Part shown: positions 9,134 through 18,816 of the stretch, in pieces
How positions within the stretch are numbered: the stretch's first letter is position 1
Layout of the letters: each line of letters starts with the position of its first letter
Assembly (NCBI GenBank): GCA_032718475.1
Contig: JAUCBJ010002737.1
Coordinates: 1-22,859, forward strand
Reading direction: 5' to 3'
Length of the DNA stretch: 22,859 nt
From: Nemertoderma westbladi
Lineage: Eukaryota > Xenacoelomorpha > Nemertodermatida > Nemertodermatidae
Made by a program: the position numbers and the translations under genes
The notes under the pieces: model-generated
Databases searched by the model: none
The model's input: only the letters and a program-made list of their open reading frames with translations
What the model was told of the DNA's origin: nothing

Positions 9134-9592
9134 TAATTATATACGTCATTGTTCATAAAGTAGTACTTTTTAGCGTTACGGCACGAGTGATGTTAATAAT
9201 AAAACGAGAGTCGCAAAAGCTATAAAGTGCTAATTATGAACAATGGCGATTCTAATTTTATTTATTTGTGGGGAATTATTTGTAACATTTACATAAACTT
9301 TCTAGACAAACCTTGTATCAGGAAAGCATGACATATTAACTATATACATCATTGTTCCAAAATGGCACTTTATAGCGTTAAGGTACAAGGAGAGTGAAAT
9401 AACAAAATGAGGGCCGTAATAACTATAAACGTCATTGTTCATAAAATATCACTTTATAGCGTTACGGCACGAGTGATTTTAGAGTGAGTGCGGGCTGTAA
9501 AAGCTTTAAATTGCTAATTATGAACAATGGCGAATCTAATTTTATTTATTTGTGGGGAATTATTTGTAGTTATGCACTTAAACTTTCTAGAA
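9134..9592. repeat. Tandemly repeated short foldback element upstream of the transporter gene
   Basis: Two similar units, about 9134-9306 and 9416-9592 (offset about 286 bp), each contain a foldback: CATTGTTCATAA at 9147-9158 pairs with TTATGAACAATG at 9234-9245, and the same pair occurs at 9433-9444 and 9518-9529. The arms continue inward through TAGC/GCTA and a GTTACGGC-like block. A third partial unit lies between them from about 9336 (CATTGTTCC, then CACTTTATAGCGTTA) and is cut off where the last unit begins. Both full units are followed by the same GGCGA-T/A-TCTAATTTTATTTA sequence. The first unit lies about 110 bp upstream of the transporter start codon, so it may sit in the promoter. 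Confidence 0.8.
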
Positions 9593-9599
9593 CAACATA

Positions 9600-10870
9600 T
9601 TACTGACGCGGTGATATACTGGAAATACATAGTAAAATGTATGGCGTTGGGACATACTGATAAATAATGTCGCACTGCCATGTAAAGTTAGAAAATATGT
9701 CGCCCTGGCGATTTGATAGTTCGAAATTAATTCCACACAAATAAATAAAAATTTATTACTATTTTATTACTATATTTAATAACAATTATTTCAGTTTCAA
9801 TTTTCTTAGTTAAGTTCATTATGTGAATATTATATAGCACTCTGTTTCCCTCCTATTCAAAGATGTAAAATAATTGCTGGTCGGAATCAATTTTACATGA
9901 TGGATCATAAGGAAAATGAGGTCTTTGAGGTCATTCACCCCATCCTCAGAGACCTAACACATTTTCGTGAAATCTCTTTGAACTCGATTGCTGCAAAACT
10001 ATACTATTACACCATAATAAGTAATATAGTGTCATTTTCTGATGACACGGACCAATCCTCATATCATTAGAAAGCTTGCTATGGGGCGCCGTTTGGGCCA
10101 AAACAAAATAATAATCAATACATTAGAAATGTTCTCGAGCAACAATGGTGATTATTATTTTTACTCTGAATTGAGGTGATTACGTAAAACAAACGTTTGT
10201 CTGTCTGTCTGTCTTCTAAATTTTGACGGAAAAACTGATACACGGAAAGACAGAGAGAGATAACACGAGAATTAAAAAAGATCTCGCCATTCTATTCTAT
10301 ATACTTAGACACGTTTTCGCTTCCATATTCTATGGCAACTGTTCTATACACTAATCTATCCGGTTATCATACTATTACTTTTTGGTGTCATACTTTAAAA
10401 CGCTCAACCCCACTCGAGTTAAAACAAAATTATCCGTTGTATTACTTTTAATCATGTTCAACCTTCCTCTACACCCATATATAAATCGAAAACACCAATT
10501 TATGTATGAAGTCCACAATAAACTGCCTCATGAAATTCCTCAAATACATAACTTAAAATTAATTTAACGTCCACTGTCCGTCCATCCATACTAATCCGGA
10601 TTATTTCCGCACACTAAATTTAACATAAACCGTTGGATGCCGGCCATTACCCAAATGTGCCCTAGAAGTCGATAATATGTCGCATGCAGTAACGTCACCT
10701 TCAATGCTGAACCCCCTAAGTCGATTTATGTAGTTCTGAGATAATCGATAAAAACTGTTTATATTTTAGAGAGATGCCTCAGTTTACTTGTTATTGTGAC
10801 AACTAAATATATATAGAATTCATATAACTAAACTTTCAATTTGATTTAGATTTTGATTTGATTTTGCAGT
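9600..10870. other. AT-rich intergenic interval
   Basis: No gene was recognised. It contains a TGTC microsatellite (about 10197-10214) and some short imperfect inverted repeats, for example around 9920-9955. The longest ATG-type open stretch noted (about 10382-10567) has no familiar motif. Confidence 0.5.
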
Positions 10871-10872
10871 TT

Positions 10873-11031
10873 TTTTTGTAAAAATTCTGACTTATGGTGT
10901 TTTGCCAAAACAAGGGGGAACACCGTTTTCTGGTATTATCCCGTAACTATACGATAGTTGCGGGGTAATGCCTAGAAAACAAGGTATCCTCAATTTGGCA
11001 AAACACCATAACTCCGAATTTTTACAAAAAT
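10873..11031. repeat. Near-complete foldback (about 79-bp arms)
   Basis: The whole segment is close to one inverted repeat centred at about 10952. AACTAT (10945-10950) and ATAGTT (10954-10959) are separated by three bases. Outward, CTTATGGTGTTTTGCCAAA (from 10891) is matched by TTTGGCAAAACACCATAACT on the right arm, and TTTTTGTAAAAATTC by GAATTTTTACAAAAA. One or two small indels and scattered mismatches occur. It fits a miniature foldback transposon or a long transcribed hairpin. Target duplications were not clear. Confidence 0.88.
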
Positions 11032-11177
11032 AAAGGCAAAATATATCAAATACTAGCCAAGGCGTATCGGGCATCCTTAATTATTTAGTGAGTAGTGCGC
11101 ACGTAATACATGTACGCATTTGTTATTAGCTAATTATTATTAGCGTTCTAACATGTTAACTAGCACATGAGCAGCAG

Positions 11178-11242
11178 GTGTTAGGTGTTAGGTGTTAGGT
11201 GGAGGGGGGTGGGGATGTGGGGGTGTGGGGGGGGGGGGGGGG
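11178..11242. repeat. G-rich tract: TTAGGTG repeats and 16-nt poly-G
   Basis: Three copies of GGTGTTA (about 11178-11198) run into alternating G runs and then sixteen consecutive G at 11227-11242. The strand asymmetry and several runs of four or more G make quadruplex formation plausible. The heptamer only resembles the animal telomere unit TTAGGG, and the array is too short to be a telomere. Nothing else was recognised in 11243-11480. Confidence 0.85.
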
Positions 11243-11483
11243 TAACATGAATGGTGGGGTAGGAGGTAAATTGAAAATATGGGGTTATAACAGCGGTAGT
11301 CTATTGGTACCTAAGGACTGAGCCATCTATCATCACTGTTTTGAAACTGATCATGCGATGTGTACAATCGATAATTTTTCGATTATTGGTTCCGTTAATA
11401 ACAGTTTTGACACAGCCATTAAAGAGTCCCTTTCCATTCGAGACATTCAACCTACCCTTCTTAATAAAGAGATTAGTTTTCTT

Positions 11484-12949
11484 TACTACTACTAGGTCGA
11501 GCGAACTCGGACAGTGGAAATGAGATCCTTCCAGGCTTCCCGATTCTCCATAGTTGTCGCAATTTCGTTTCTCCCAAGTTCAGTATCCCTTTCAAGTTGA
11601 TCTATATATGTTATGGCAGGTCGTCCACGACTACGCTTTCCATGAGTTGGTTGCCAGAGAAGTAGATCTGGTATGACCTCGTCTTTACTTCGCCAGCAGT
11701 GCCCACTGAATCTTAATCTGCGTTCACGGAGGGTGGTTGATACAGGTGGTATTGTACCATAAAGCTCGGCGTTTGTCATGTGTTGTCTCCAGCTGATGTT
11801 TAGGGCTGCCCTTAGTAGTCTTGTGTAGCAACCATCAATTCGTTGTTCAAGTGATTTAGTCAGTGTCCAGGTCTCACCCCCATATAAAAATACACTTTCC
11901 ACTGTGGCTCGAAAGAACTTAGTCTTCAGGTGCCTGGAGAGATCTGATTTCCAGATGGTATCCATTTTTGATAGAGCTACCCAAGCCTTTGCTTTCCTAA
12001 CTTCTATGTCCTTTTTGCTACTCTCTATCCATGATCCAAGGTACTGGAAGTCATCGACCTTCCTTAGTTGATTATTATCAATGGTTGTCAAGTTTCCATC
12101 AACATTAAAGGTCATGAATTCGGTCTTGGTAGCATTTATATGCAATCCAACCTCCTTAGCAGCCCTCTCCACTTTATTTAGTAGAAGCTGTGCATCTGCT
12201 AGCGTATTAGAGAGCAGGGCGATGTCATCCGCAAAGTCGGTGTCTGTGACTGTAGTTGCCGGATATCTACTACTTCTGCATTCTTGAAGTGTGAATCCCA
12301 GATCTTCACCCTTTGTGGCCGTCCTCATTGCGTAATCCAGCACAATTACAAATAGTAATGGTGCTAATGTGTCACCTTGCAGTACGCCAGCCAGGATTGA
12401 GAAAAACTCAGTTTCACCATCTGGTGAGAGTACCTGTGCTTCTGTGTCACAATATAACAATCCAATGCCAGCAACAATTACTTCTGGTATTCTATAAGCT
12501 CTTAGGATTTCAAGCATTTTACCTCTATAGATGGAGTCGAATGCCTTCTTGAAGTCCACAAATGTCATGACTGCGGGGAGATTCTTTGACTTAATTCCTT
12601 CAATCAGTCTCCGTAGTGCAAGTATCTGAGCTATTGTTGATCTACTTGGTCGAAATCCGTTTTGGCTCTTACGCAGTAGTTTCTTTATGTGAGGCCTAAT
12701 CCTATATAGAATCATTTTATTGTATATTTTGGCAGCTACCACAAGCAGACAGATCCCACGATAGTTTGTTGGTATGCCGAGGTCTCCTTTCTTGGGGAGA
12801 GGCTTTAGTTGACCTTTAGTCCAAATTGGTGGTGGCTTTTCCCCTTTTAACATCCGGTTGCAAACATTCAATAATGGTCTATTTAGCACTCCGGTTTTCC
12901 ATACCTCCGCTGGGATTTCATCTAATCCACTCGCTTTATTATTGGACAT
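11484..12949 (-). pseudogene. LINE-A (RTE-like) reverse transcriptase and C-terminal domain
   Basis: A 485-codon open frame from ATG 12949 to TAG 11494-11492 holds a LINE reverse transcriptase, which copies element RNA at the nicked target. Motifs in order: NKASGLDEIPAEVWK, LPKKGD...NYRGI, NGFRPSRSTI, FVDFKKAFDS, GVLQGDTLAPLLF and the catalytic FADD (about 12230). Then QYLGSWI, LYGGETWTL and a C-terminal SGHCWRSKDEV...RGRP block typical of RTE-like ORF2 proteins. The stop codon TAG is itself the first unit of a TAG-triplet tail at 11494-11484, so almost no 3' untranslated sequence exists. The same frame continues upstream but is blocked by one TAG at 13042-13040. The clade call (RTE-like) is inferred from the short tail and motif style. 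Confidence 0.88.
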
Positions 12950-13653
12950 GCTTTTAATGCTTCTTTGGAGTTCGGCAGGTGTGAAGTCCCCTGTTTCTAT
13001 AGGTAGTGTCTTGTCATATATTTTCCTTGTAGGGCTGACCTAGATGTTTGGTGGCTGCCCAAGCAAGTTGCTGAAGTGATTTTTCCACTTCCCAACACGT
13101 TCTTCAGGACTATCGGCTTTGAGGCGCCCCTTTGCACAACATTTCCGACCAGATACCTCATTTACAGTTTGCCAGGTAAGTCTTGATTGTTGCTGTATGT
13201 GAGCAGTTGTAATTGCTTCAGTTTTATCCTGTATGTACTTTTCCTGGCTGATGTTGTAGGCCAATTTAAGATCGTCCTTAGCTTTCTCAACCTTGTTAAT
13301 GTTTTCGGTTGTTGGTAGTTCGGTTTTAACTTTGTAGGCTATCTTAAGATCTTCTCTCTTACAAGAAACCTCAGAGTTTTGGCATGGCACATACTGTTTT
13401 CGTTTAGGTTTCTGGGGGATATGCCTCTTAGCTGATTCCTTGTGGGCTGTTATTATAATCTGGTATATTGAATCGGAGGATTGGTCTTCATCCATTGACT
13501 GAAGTGCCTCAAAGCGGTTTTGAACTTCTACTGTATAAGCATCCTTTACAGCATTGTCAGTTCTGAGTTTCTCCCAGTCATAGTTGATTTGCTTGCTTGT
13601 CCTGGGTTTGCTGGCTCTCAAACTGAGTCTGATCTCTGCAGTCACAATTCTGT
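12950..13653 (-). pseudogene. LINE-A linker between endonuclease and RT, with in-frame stop
   Basis: This is the same frame as the RT part, upstream of it. It encodes the charged linker (QINYDWEKLRTDNAVKDAY, VQNRFEALQSM, then a lysine-rich region ending GKWKNHFSNLLGQPPNI) found between the endonuclease and RT of RTE-like LINEs. A single TAG at 13042-13040 breaks the frame; coding-like residues (TGDFTPAELQRSIKSM) continue without a frameshift to the ATG at 12949. Upstream, the frame is cut at 13653 by the plus-strand LINE-B insertion and resumes at 16733. Bases 13393-13653 are repeated perfectly at 16473-16733. Confidence 0.85.
13393..13653. repeat. Left copy of 261-bp direct repeat flanking LINE-B
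   Basis: Bases 13393-13653 and 16473-16733 appear identical over all 261 positions when compared block by block. Identity stops at once on both sides (T versus A before; A versus G after). The repeated DNA is LINE-A linker/endonuclease-end sequence, and LINE-B lies exactly between the copies, so this is read as a target-site duplication made by the LINE-B insertion. Confidence 0.92.
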
Positions 13654-16472
13654 ATAATATTCAATTGTATAATAATAAAATTTCTCATGCTGTAGAAATT
13701 TTATCATTTCATAATGAGCGCTTCATTGGTGCGGTTGTTACACTTAGTAATATGGAAAAACTATTAGTAATTAATGTGTACATGCCATATCAGTGTGAAG
13801 ATAACGAAACATCGTATATAAGTTGTCTCGGTGATATTAAATCTATTTTTGAGGATGTAGCATTTACTTACTTGTGTGTAATAGGTGACTTCAATGCTCA
13901 CCCTGACCCTAGCCGGTCATTTCACTTGTTTTTAACAGAATGGTGCAATAATGAAGGTCTACAAATATTTGATATCGGTAATTTACCATCCGACACATTT
14001 ACGTATATAAGTGATGCTCACTTGACCACCTCATGGCTTGACCATGTTGTTTGCACTCCCTCTACAGGTAGTTTAATTGAATCCCTTTCAGTGGACTATG
14101 TATCTTCCATAAGGGATCACATGCCTATAATTGTTAATTTTTCTGTAACTGTGTGCGTCAGCCCCATTACACAGCCTGGCCCTGGTCGGTCCAACCCACA
14201 CCAGCCCACTAAATTGGACTGGGCAGCCACCTCTCCAGAGTCCATTGATACTTTCAAGTATCGTGTGAAAACTAATCTTGATATGTATATAATTAACAAC
14301 AATTTATTAAACTGTATGGACACTAAATGTTCGGTTCATAATGACGATATTGATATCTTGTACAATAGTGTTGTATCAATTTTAACTACTTGTGCTGTAG
14401 AATGTATTAAATCGAATCCCACTGTAAATTGTAACTCCACCCAGCGCCACATTCCAGGCTGGAATGACCTTGTGGAGGAGAAACACAGTGAGGCTCGATT
14501 AAAATTCCTGTGTTGGAGATCTTCTGGGTCTCCAAGGCAGGGGCAAATATTTTCTGATTACCTAAGTGCTAAGGCTAATTTTAAGCGTTCCCTTAGGGCG
14601 TGTAAACGTGAAGAGAATAATATCCGTAACGGTAAAATAGCGAATTCACTATTGTCTAGTGGTGCATCATCAACCACGTTTTGGTCCAATGTGCACAAAT
14701 GTTGTTCTAGTACAACTGTATTGCCTAATAAAGTGGGCGATGCTGTTGGTCCCAATCAAATTAGCGATCTGTGGAAGTCTCATTTTCACACTCTACTGAA
14801 CTGCGTTAAGGACGATTCCGATAAGGAATTCGTTTCTGAAAAACTTATTGGAACTTCATTTCGTGCAGATTGCATTGTTAGTAATAATGAAATTTTTGAA
14901 GCTATTAATAGCCTATCTATTGGAAAGGCTGTTGGCCCAGACGGGTTACAAGCTGAGCACTTGATTAATGGCTGCTGTGTATCGTTACTTGATATTTTGG
15001 CTGTGCTTATTAATAGTATTTTTGTTCATGGTTATATGCCATCACTCATGATGGAATCCATTATTGTTCCACTTATCAAAGATAAAACAGGTGACCATAC
15101 TTGTAAGGACAATTACAGGGGCATTTCAATTGCAACAGGTTTGAGCAAACTTGTAGAAAGCGTTATTTTAGCGCGTAGTTTAGCGCTAATGTATACAACT
15201 GATAACCAGTTTGGTTTCAAATCCAAACTTGGAACGGAATATTGTATTTACACCCTTAAGGAGATCATAAACTTTTACCTTTCTAGCAACACTCCAGTAT
15301 ATGTGTGTATGCTTGACGCCAGTAAAGCGTTTGACCGTGTCAACCACTTTACCCTACTCCGTAAACTTATATTACGAGGTTTTCCATTATATATAGTACG
15401 GCTAATTTTGTTTTGGTATCGATCCCAACTCATGTATGTTATGTGGGGTGGTATTTTTTCTGCCAAATTTATGGTGACTAATGGAACGAAACAGGGAGGT
15501 ATACTCTCGCCGTTGCTGTATAATGTATATATTGACGATCTGAGTAAGGAGCTCACAGAGGCTGGTGTTGGTTGTTACGTCGACTGCATCAGATTGAACC
15601 ATATATGTTATGCTGATGATATGTGCCTGATTTCGAATTCTATTTTCGGTTTACAACGGCTAATTGACATTGCCGTTAAATATGCTGATACTAATTCAAT
15701 TATATTTAACACGAAAAAGTCTAAGTGTTTATACTTCTTCCCGAAAGGATCGTCAGTTATTCGGCGCCCTAATGTGTTTCTGTATGGTGTTGCTATTGAA
15801 ATTGTAAATAAATTCAATTATTTAGGCCATATTTTACATTGTACAATGGATGATGACTATGATATTCTTAACCAAACTTGTAAGTTATATTCTAGAGCTA
15901 ATTTTATTATTAGGAAATTTAGCGGCTGTGCAAATAATGTAAAAGTGCAATTGTTCCGTGCATTCTGTACCCCGATTTATTGTAATGCCTTATGGGCTAG
16001 GCGTAATTACTCAGATCGTATCCACAGTAAACTTAAAGTAGCCTATAATAATTGCGCAAGGCGATTATTTGGGTTACCAAGAGTTACTGATGGACAGACA
16101 TCGAGTATTTCACTAGCGCTCGGTATGTTGAATATACCACTATTTATACATATCAGATATAGATCAGTAACCAGTCTATTTGATCGTATAAACAAGATAG
16201 ATAATACACTATTGCAAGCATTAAATACGGCAGTAGTTAAGATATCACGAATACGTGAAATGAAAGACCCTGTATTTCTAACCTAAATGTGTATAATCGT
16301 GAACAATATGAGTAAATAGTTATTGTTTTTCTTCTTTTTTCTTTTTTCTTTTTAATAATATATTCTTAGAAGTTAGTTACCATGTTGTATGATATATATA
16401 TTTTGTGATCATATATAATAAATAATTTTACTATGTGCAATTGCATGAAATAAAGAATATAATAATAATAAA
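13654..16472 (+). mobile_element. LINE-B, 5'-truncated CR1-like non-LTR retrotransposon inserted in LINE-A
   Basis: A 2819-bp insertion between the two copies of the 261-bp repeat, in the opposite orientation to LINE-A. The left end enters inside the endonuclease domain, as expected for 5' truncation during reverse transcription. The right end has a short 3' untranslated region with a pyrimidine-rich stretch (about 16321-16352) and an AATAAATAA-like and (AAT)n tail (about 16450-16472). ATAAAG at 16450-16455 could serve as a polyadenylation signal. The intact frame and perfect flanking repeat suggest the insertion is young relative to the other elements here. Confidence 0.9.
13656..16286 (+). 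CDS. LINE-B ORF2 protein (endonuclease, reverse transcriptase), N-terminally truncated
   Basis: About 876 codons without a stop lie within the element, ending at TAA 16284-16286. The frame also runs left into the flanking target copy, but the codon there that could begin it is TTG; the first ATG inside the element is at 13752. The endonuclease lacks its first part: VINVYMPY, then VIGDFNAHPDPS, SWLDHVV and SIRDHMPIIV remain. The reverse transcriptase follows with GPDGLQAEHL, DNYRGISIA, NQFGFKSKLGT, CMLDASKAFDRVNH, KQGGILSPLLYNVYIDDL and the catalytic YADD (15609-15620). A C-terminal region with LFRAFCTPIYCNALW and AYNNCARRLFGLPR matches CR1/L2-type LINEs. The protein would nick DNA and prime cDNA synthesis in the nucleus. 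Missing the endonuclease start, this copy is unlikely to move by itself. The clade is inferred from motif style only. Confidence 0.88.
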   Translation, partial: NIQLYNNKISHAVEILSFHNERFIGAVVTLSNMEKLLVINVYMPYQCEDNETSYISCLGDIKSIFEDVAFTYLCVIGDFNAHPDPSRSFHLFLTEWCNNEGLQIFDIGNLPSDTFTYISDAHLTTSWLDHVVCTPSTGSLIESLSVDYVSSIRDHMPIIVNFSVTVCVSPITQPGPGRSNPHQPTKLDWAATSPESIDTFKYRVKTNLDMYIINNNLLNCMDTKCSVHNDDIDILYNSVVSILTTCAVECIKSNPTVNCNSTQRHIPGWNDLVEEKHSEARLKFLCWRSSGSPRQGQIFSDYLSAKANFKRSLRACKREENNIRNGKIANSLLSSGASSTTFWSNVHKCCSSTTVLPNKVGDAVGPNQISDLWKSHFHTLLNCVKDDSDKEFVSEKLIGTSFRADCIVSNNEIFEAINSLSIGKAVGPDGLQAEHLINGCCVSLLDILAVLINSIFVHGYMPSLMMESIIVPLIKDKTGDHTCKDNYRGISIATGLSKLVESVILARSLALMYTTDNQFGFKSKLGTEYCIYTLKEIINFYLSSNTPVYVCMLDASKAFDRVNHFTLLRKLILRGFPLYIVRLILFWYRSQLMYVMWGGIFSAKFMVTNGTKQGGILSPLLYNVYIDDLSKELTEAGVGCYVDCIRLNHICYADDMCLISNSIFGLQRLIDIAVKYADTNSIIFNTKKSKCLYFFPKGSSVIRRPNVFLYGVAIEIVNKFNYLGHILHCTMDDDYDILNQTCKLYSRANFIIRKFSGCANNVKVQLFRAFCTPIYCNALWARRNYSDRIHSKLKVAYNNCARRLFGLPRVTDGQTSSISLALGMLNIPLFIHIRYRSVTSLFDRINKIDNTLLQALNTAVVKISRIREMKDPVFLT

Positions 16473-16733
16473 ACTGTTTTCGTTTAGGTTTCTGGGGGAT
16501 ATGCCTCTTAGCTGATTCCTTGTGGGCTGTTATTATAATCTGGTATATTGAATCGGAGGATTGGTCTTCATCCATTGACTGAAGTGCCTCAAAGCGGTTT
16601 TGAACTTCTACTGTATAAGCATCCTTTACAGCATTGTCAGTTCTGAGTTTCTCCCAGTCATAGTTGATTTGCTTGCTTGTCCTGGGTTTGCTGGCTCTCA
16701 AACTGAGTCTGATCTCTGCAGTCACAATTCTGT
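16473..16733. repeat. Right copy of 261-bp direct repeat flanking LINE-B
   Basis: Identical partner of 13393-13653, starting directly after the AAT-rich tail of LINE-B. On its right it continues without a break into upstream LINE-A endonuclease sequence, while the left copy continues into the LINE-A linker. This layout shows that the repeat is a duplication of the insertion target rather than part of LINE-B. Confidence 0.92.
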
Positions 16734-17160
16734 GGTCCGAACCAATTAGGTTGAACGAGCTGTATGCCTCGCAGTTGATCATGCTATTTCTCCACTTTTT
16801 GTTTATAAGGATGTAATCCAGTTGTGCTTTGGTTCCATTAGGGTATTGAAAGGTCCATAGCTTCCCCTTACTCTTTTCGAATGTGTTGTTTGTTGGTATC
16901 AATTCACATTCTTCCATTAGGTCTAAAAGTAAGTACCTTTTTCTGTTAGAACTGGTGTTATAGGTGTAACCCTTTATGTCTTCTGGGCCAATTTGCGCAT
17001 TTAGGTCACCAGCAATGACTTTAACATTGTGTTTCGGGATGTCCTTAATAAGTCCAGTCAGTTCTTCATAAAACTTGACTGCTTGTTCTGGCTCTGTTGC
17101 ATTGGTTGGACTGTGGCAAGTTTTCTTTAGCTCAATAAAACTGGCCTTATTTTCTGGTTG
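16473..17160 (-). pseudogene. LINE-A endonuclease part (5' portion of the interrupted element)
   Basis: The minus-strand frame is open from 17160, just after a TAG at 17163-17161, through the right repeat copy. Endonuclease landmarks: SPTNATEPEQAVKFYEEL, VIAGDLNAQIG (about 17020-16985), QLDYILINKKW and FNLIGSDHRIVTAEIRL, which lead into the same linker that starts the left half. The N-terminal third of the endonuclease is not recognisable, so LINE-A was already 5'-truncated or rearranged near 17160. After the repeat copy the frame runs into LINE-B tail sequence and ends at about 16366, which is an artefact of the insertion. Together the two LINE-A halves cover about 2.6 kb. Confidence 0.85.
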
Positions 17161-17344
17161 CTACTTCTCGTTTGTGCTATTCATTCTATTTAGTATATTT
17201 TTGCCTGTTGTTAGTATTTTTAGATATTAGCTTGCACTTTAGTTTAGTTTTTTGTTTATGATTATTAGTTTCTGCATTTATGTGTGTTGCACTGATGATG
17301 AATACAGTTTTGTACTCGAAACATTTGCTAGTTAATCTTATTAA

Positions 17345-18430
17345 AAAAGAATTCAATGCCGACGGGTGGTATGAGTACCACCTATCAATGCTAGAAAACC
17401 AAGAAGCAAGGTTATCAACCTTCGAAACAACCCTAGCAGGATTATCATCAGATCTTGGTCTCAAAATCAGCGATCAGATCGACATACATCTTTCCGCCCA
17501 ATCTTCAACTTCAACAAAAGAGCCCGAGTCTTCACCCAAACCGACCTCCTTCTCTACAAAGGAGAAAAAATCCCTCATTGATTCAATCCAATGCCTTGTT
17601 ATTTTCGAAATTTAACAGATGCGATTACAGAATTAAACCAGCTAATCAAGAACCAAGATGAAACTAGGCGGATATTAGAAGAAGCACTGCGTGATGGGCA
17701 GGACGAAAATGAGCAATACTCTCGCCACAATTCCCTATTAATTCACGCAATCCGATTCGATCCATCAACTGAAAAAAAACGAGGAGGACACCATGACCAA
17801 CTATAACATGACCTACATAACTGTTATAGTAGGTCATGAGGACACAGTCACTGTTGTACTAAACTTCCTAAATGACCACTTGGACCATCCCCGAAAGCGG
17901 CATTGATCGTTGTCACCAACTACCAGTAAAAAAGAGAGAAATCATCCCTGCAATTATAGTAAAGGTTGTCCGTCACCGCAGCCGGTCCACGGTATTCCAA
18001 TGAGCGTACAAATTACGATCCCCAGGCCTCTTCATAACCGAATCCCTAACCAAATCTCGATACAAGCTACTCCAGAAGATTAAAGAACATGGAATTGGTT
18101 GGTCCCGAGATGGCCATTTATTTGGAATTGGAGTCTCTAGTCCCCGAGTTCTGATCACTTCGGTTGATAACCTTCACCTGGTTAAACCCATCAATCAAGA
18201 GGAGAAGAAAGTATTACAATCCAGACAAAGTAAATACCATAATGAATCAGCCTCTGGCAAACCTACATCGGCCCCGAATGGAGTCGTCAAGGCGGACGTT
18301 CAGAACCCTCTTTCCCCTACAGTGCTGAGGATTCCTCAGTTTAACGTCTCCCTTCGGCTTCAGTAGACACGGTTGACATTTCCGACGTTGACTCCACGGA
18401 GGATAATGCCACTGCGGTCGAGGGATCATT
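17345..18430 (+). pseudogene. LINE-C ORF1-type protein remnant (CR1-like)
   Basis: Three consecutive pieces in different frames resemble the ORF1 RNA-binding protein of CR1-like LINEs. The first (about 17345-17615) has WYEYHLSMLENQEARLSTFE, coiled-coil-like, then a Ser/Thr/Pro-rich stretch. The second (17591-17806) has helical ELNQLIKNQDETRRILEEAL then EQYSRHNSLLIHAI, the classic hinge motif of such proteins. The third (about 17950-18364) has RSTVFQ, ITESLTKSRYKLLQKIKEHG and WSRDGHLF, matching the conserved C-terminal half. Frameshifts near 17590, 17780 and 18005, with stops at 17613-17615 and near 17907, make it non-functional. ORF1 proteins coat LINE RNA. It is in the same orientation as LINE-B and could be the same or a sister family, but no overlapping sequence allows a test. 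Confidence 0.72.
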
Positions 18431-18816
18431 CAGAATCTACTATCTAACGATTATCCAATCATGGCGTCAAGTTTGCTGATTGTATTTTATGTATTATGAT
18501 ATTATAGAAAACCATCTATATATTCTTATAAGTCGCTTATATCGCTAGTTGTCACTTAATTTAGTAATCACTATAAGGCTGACTACATAACTGCTACTTC
18601 CTCATATCCTCGACTCACACATCTACCCAACTGATCTATGTATTTCTTAATCACGTCTGCATTAGTTAGTTATGGTAGAATATAATCAATAGATAGCTAG
18701 GGTTTCTCCCTCGGGTCGGGCTACATCGGTATATCGGGTCTCAGTGTTATTATAATTACAGTATTAGTTAGGTATTAGGCTGTAGTCTTAAATCGTACTT
18801 AAGATTATCATTTCCA
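18431..18816. other. Spacer between LINE-C ORF1 and ORF2 remnants
   Basis: No domain was recognised. It is AT-rich with no strong repeat. By position it is the inter-ORF region of the decayed LINE-C. Confidence 0.4.

Noticed and set aside
13584-13653. LINE-B frame starting inside the flanking LINE-A copy
   Set aside because: The frame is open there only by chance on the antisense of LINE-A, and its first codon is TTG; the element itself begins at 13654.
17807-17838. Palindrome CATGACCTAC...GTAGGTCATG within the LINE-C ORF1 remnant
   Set aside because: It looks like a local inverted duplication in decayed coding sequence, with no other support for a functional site.
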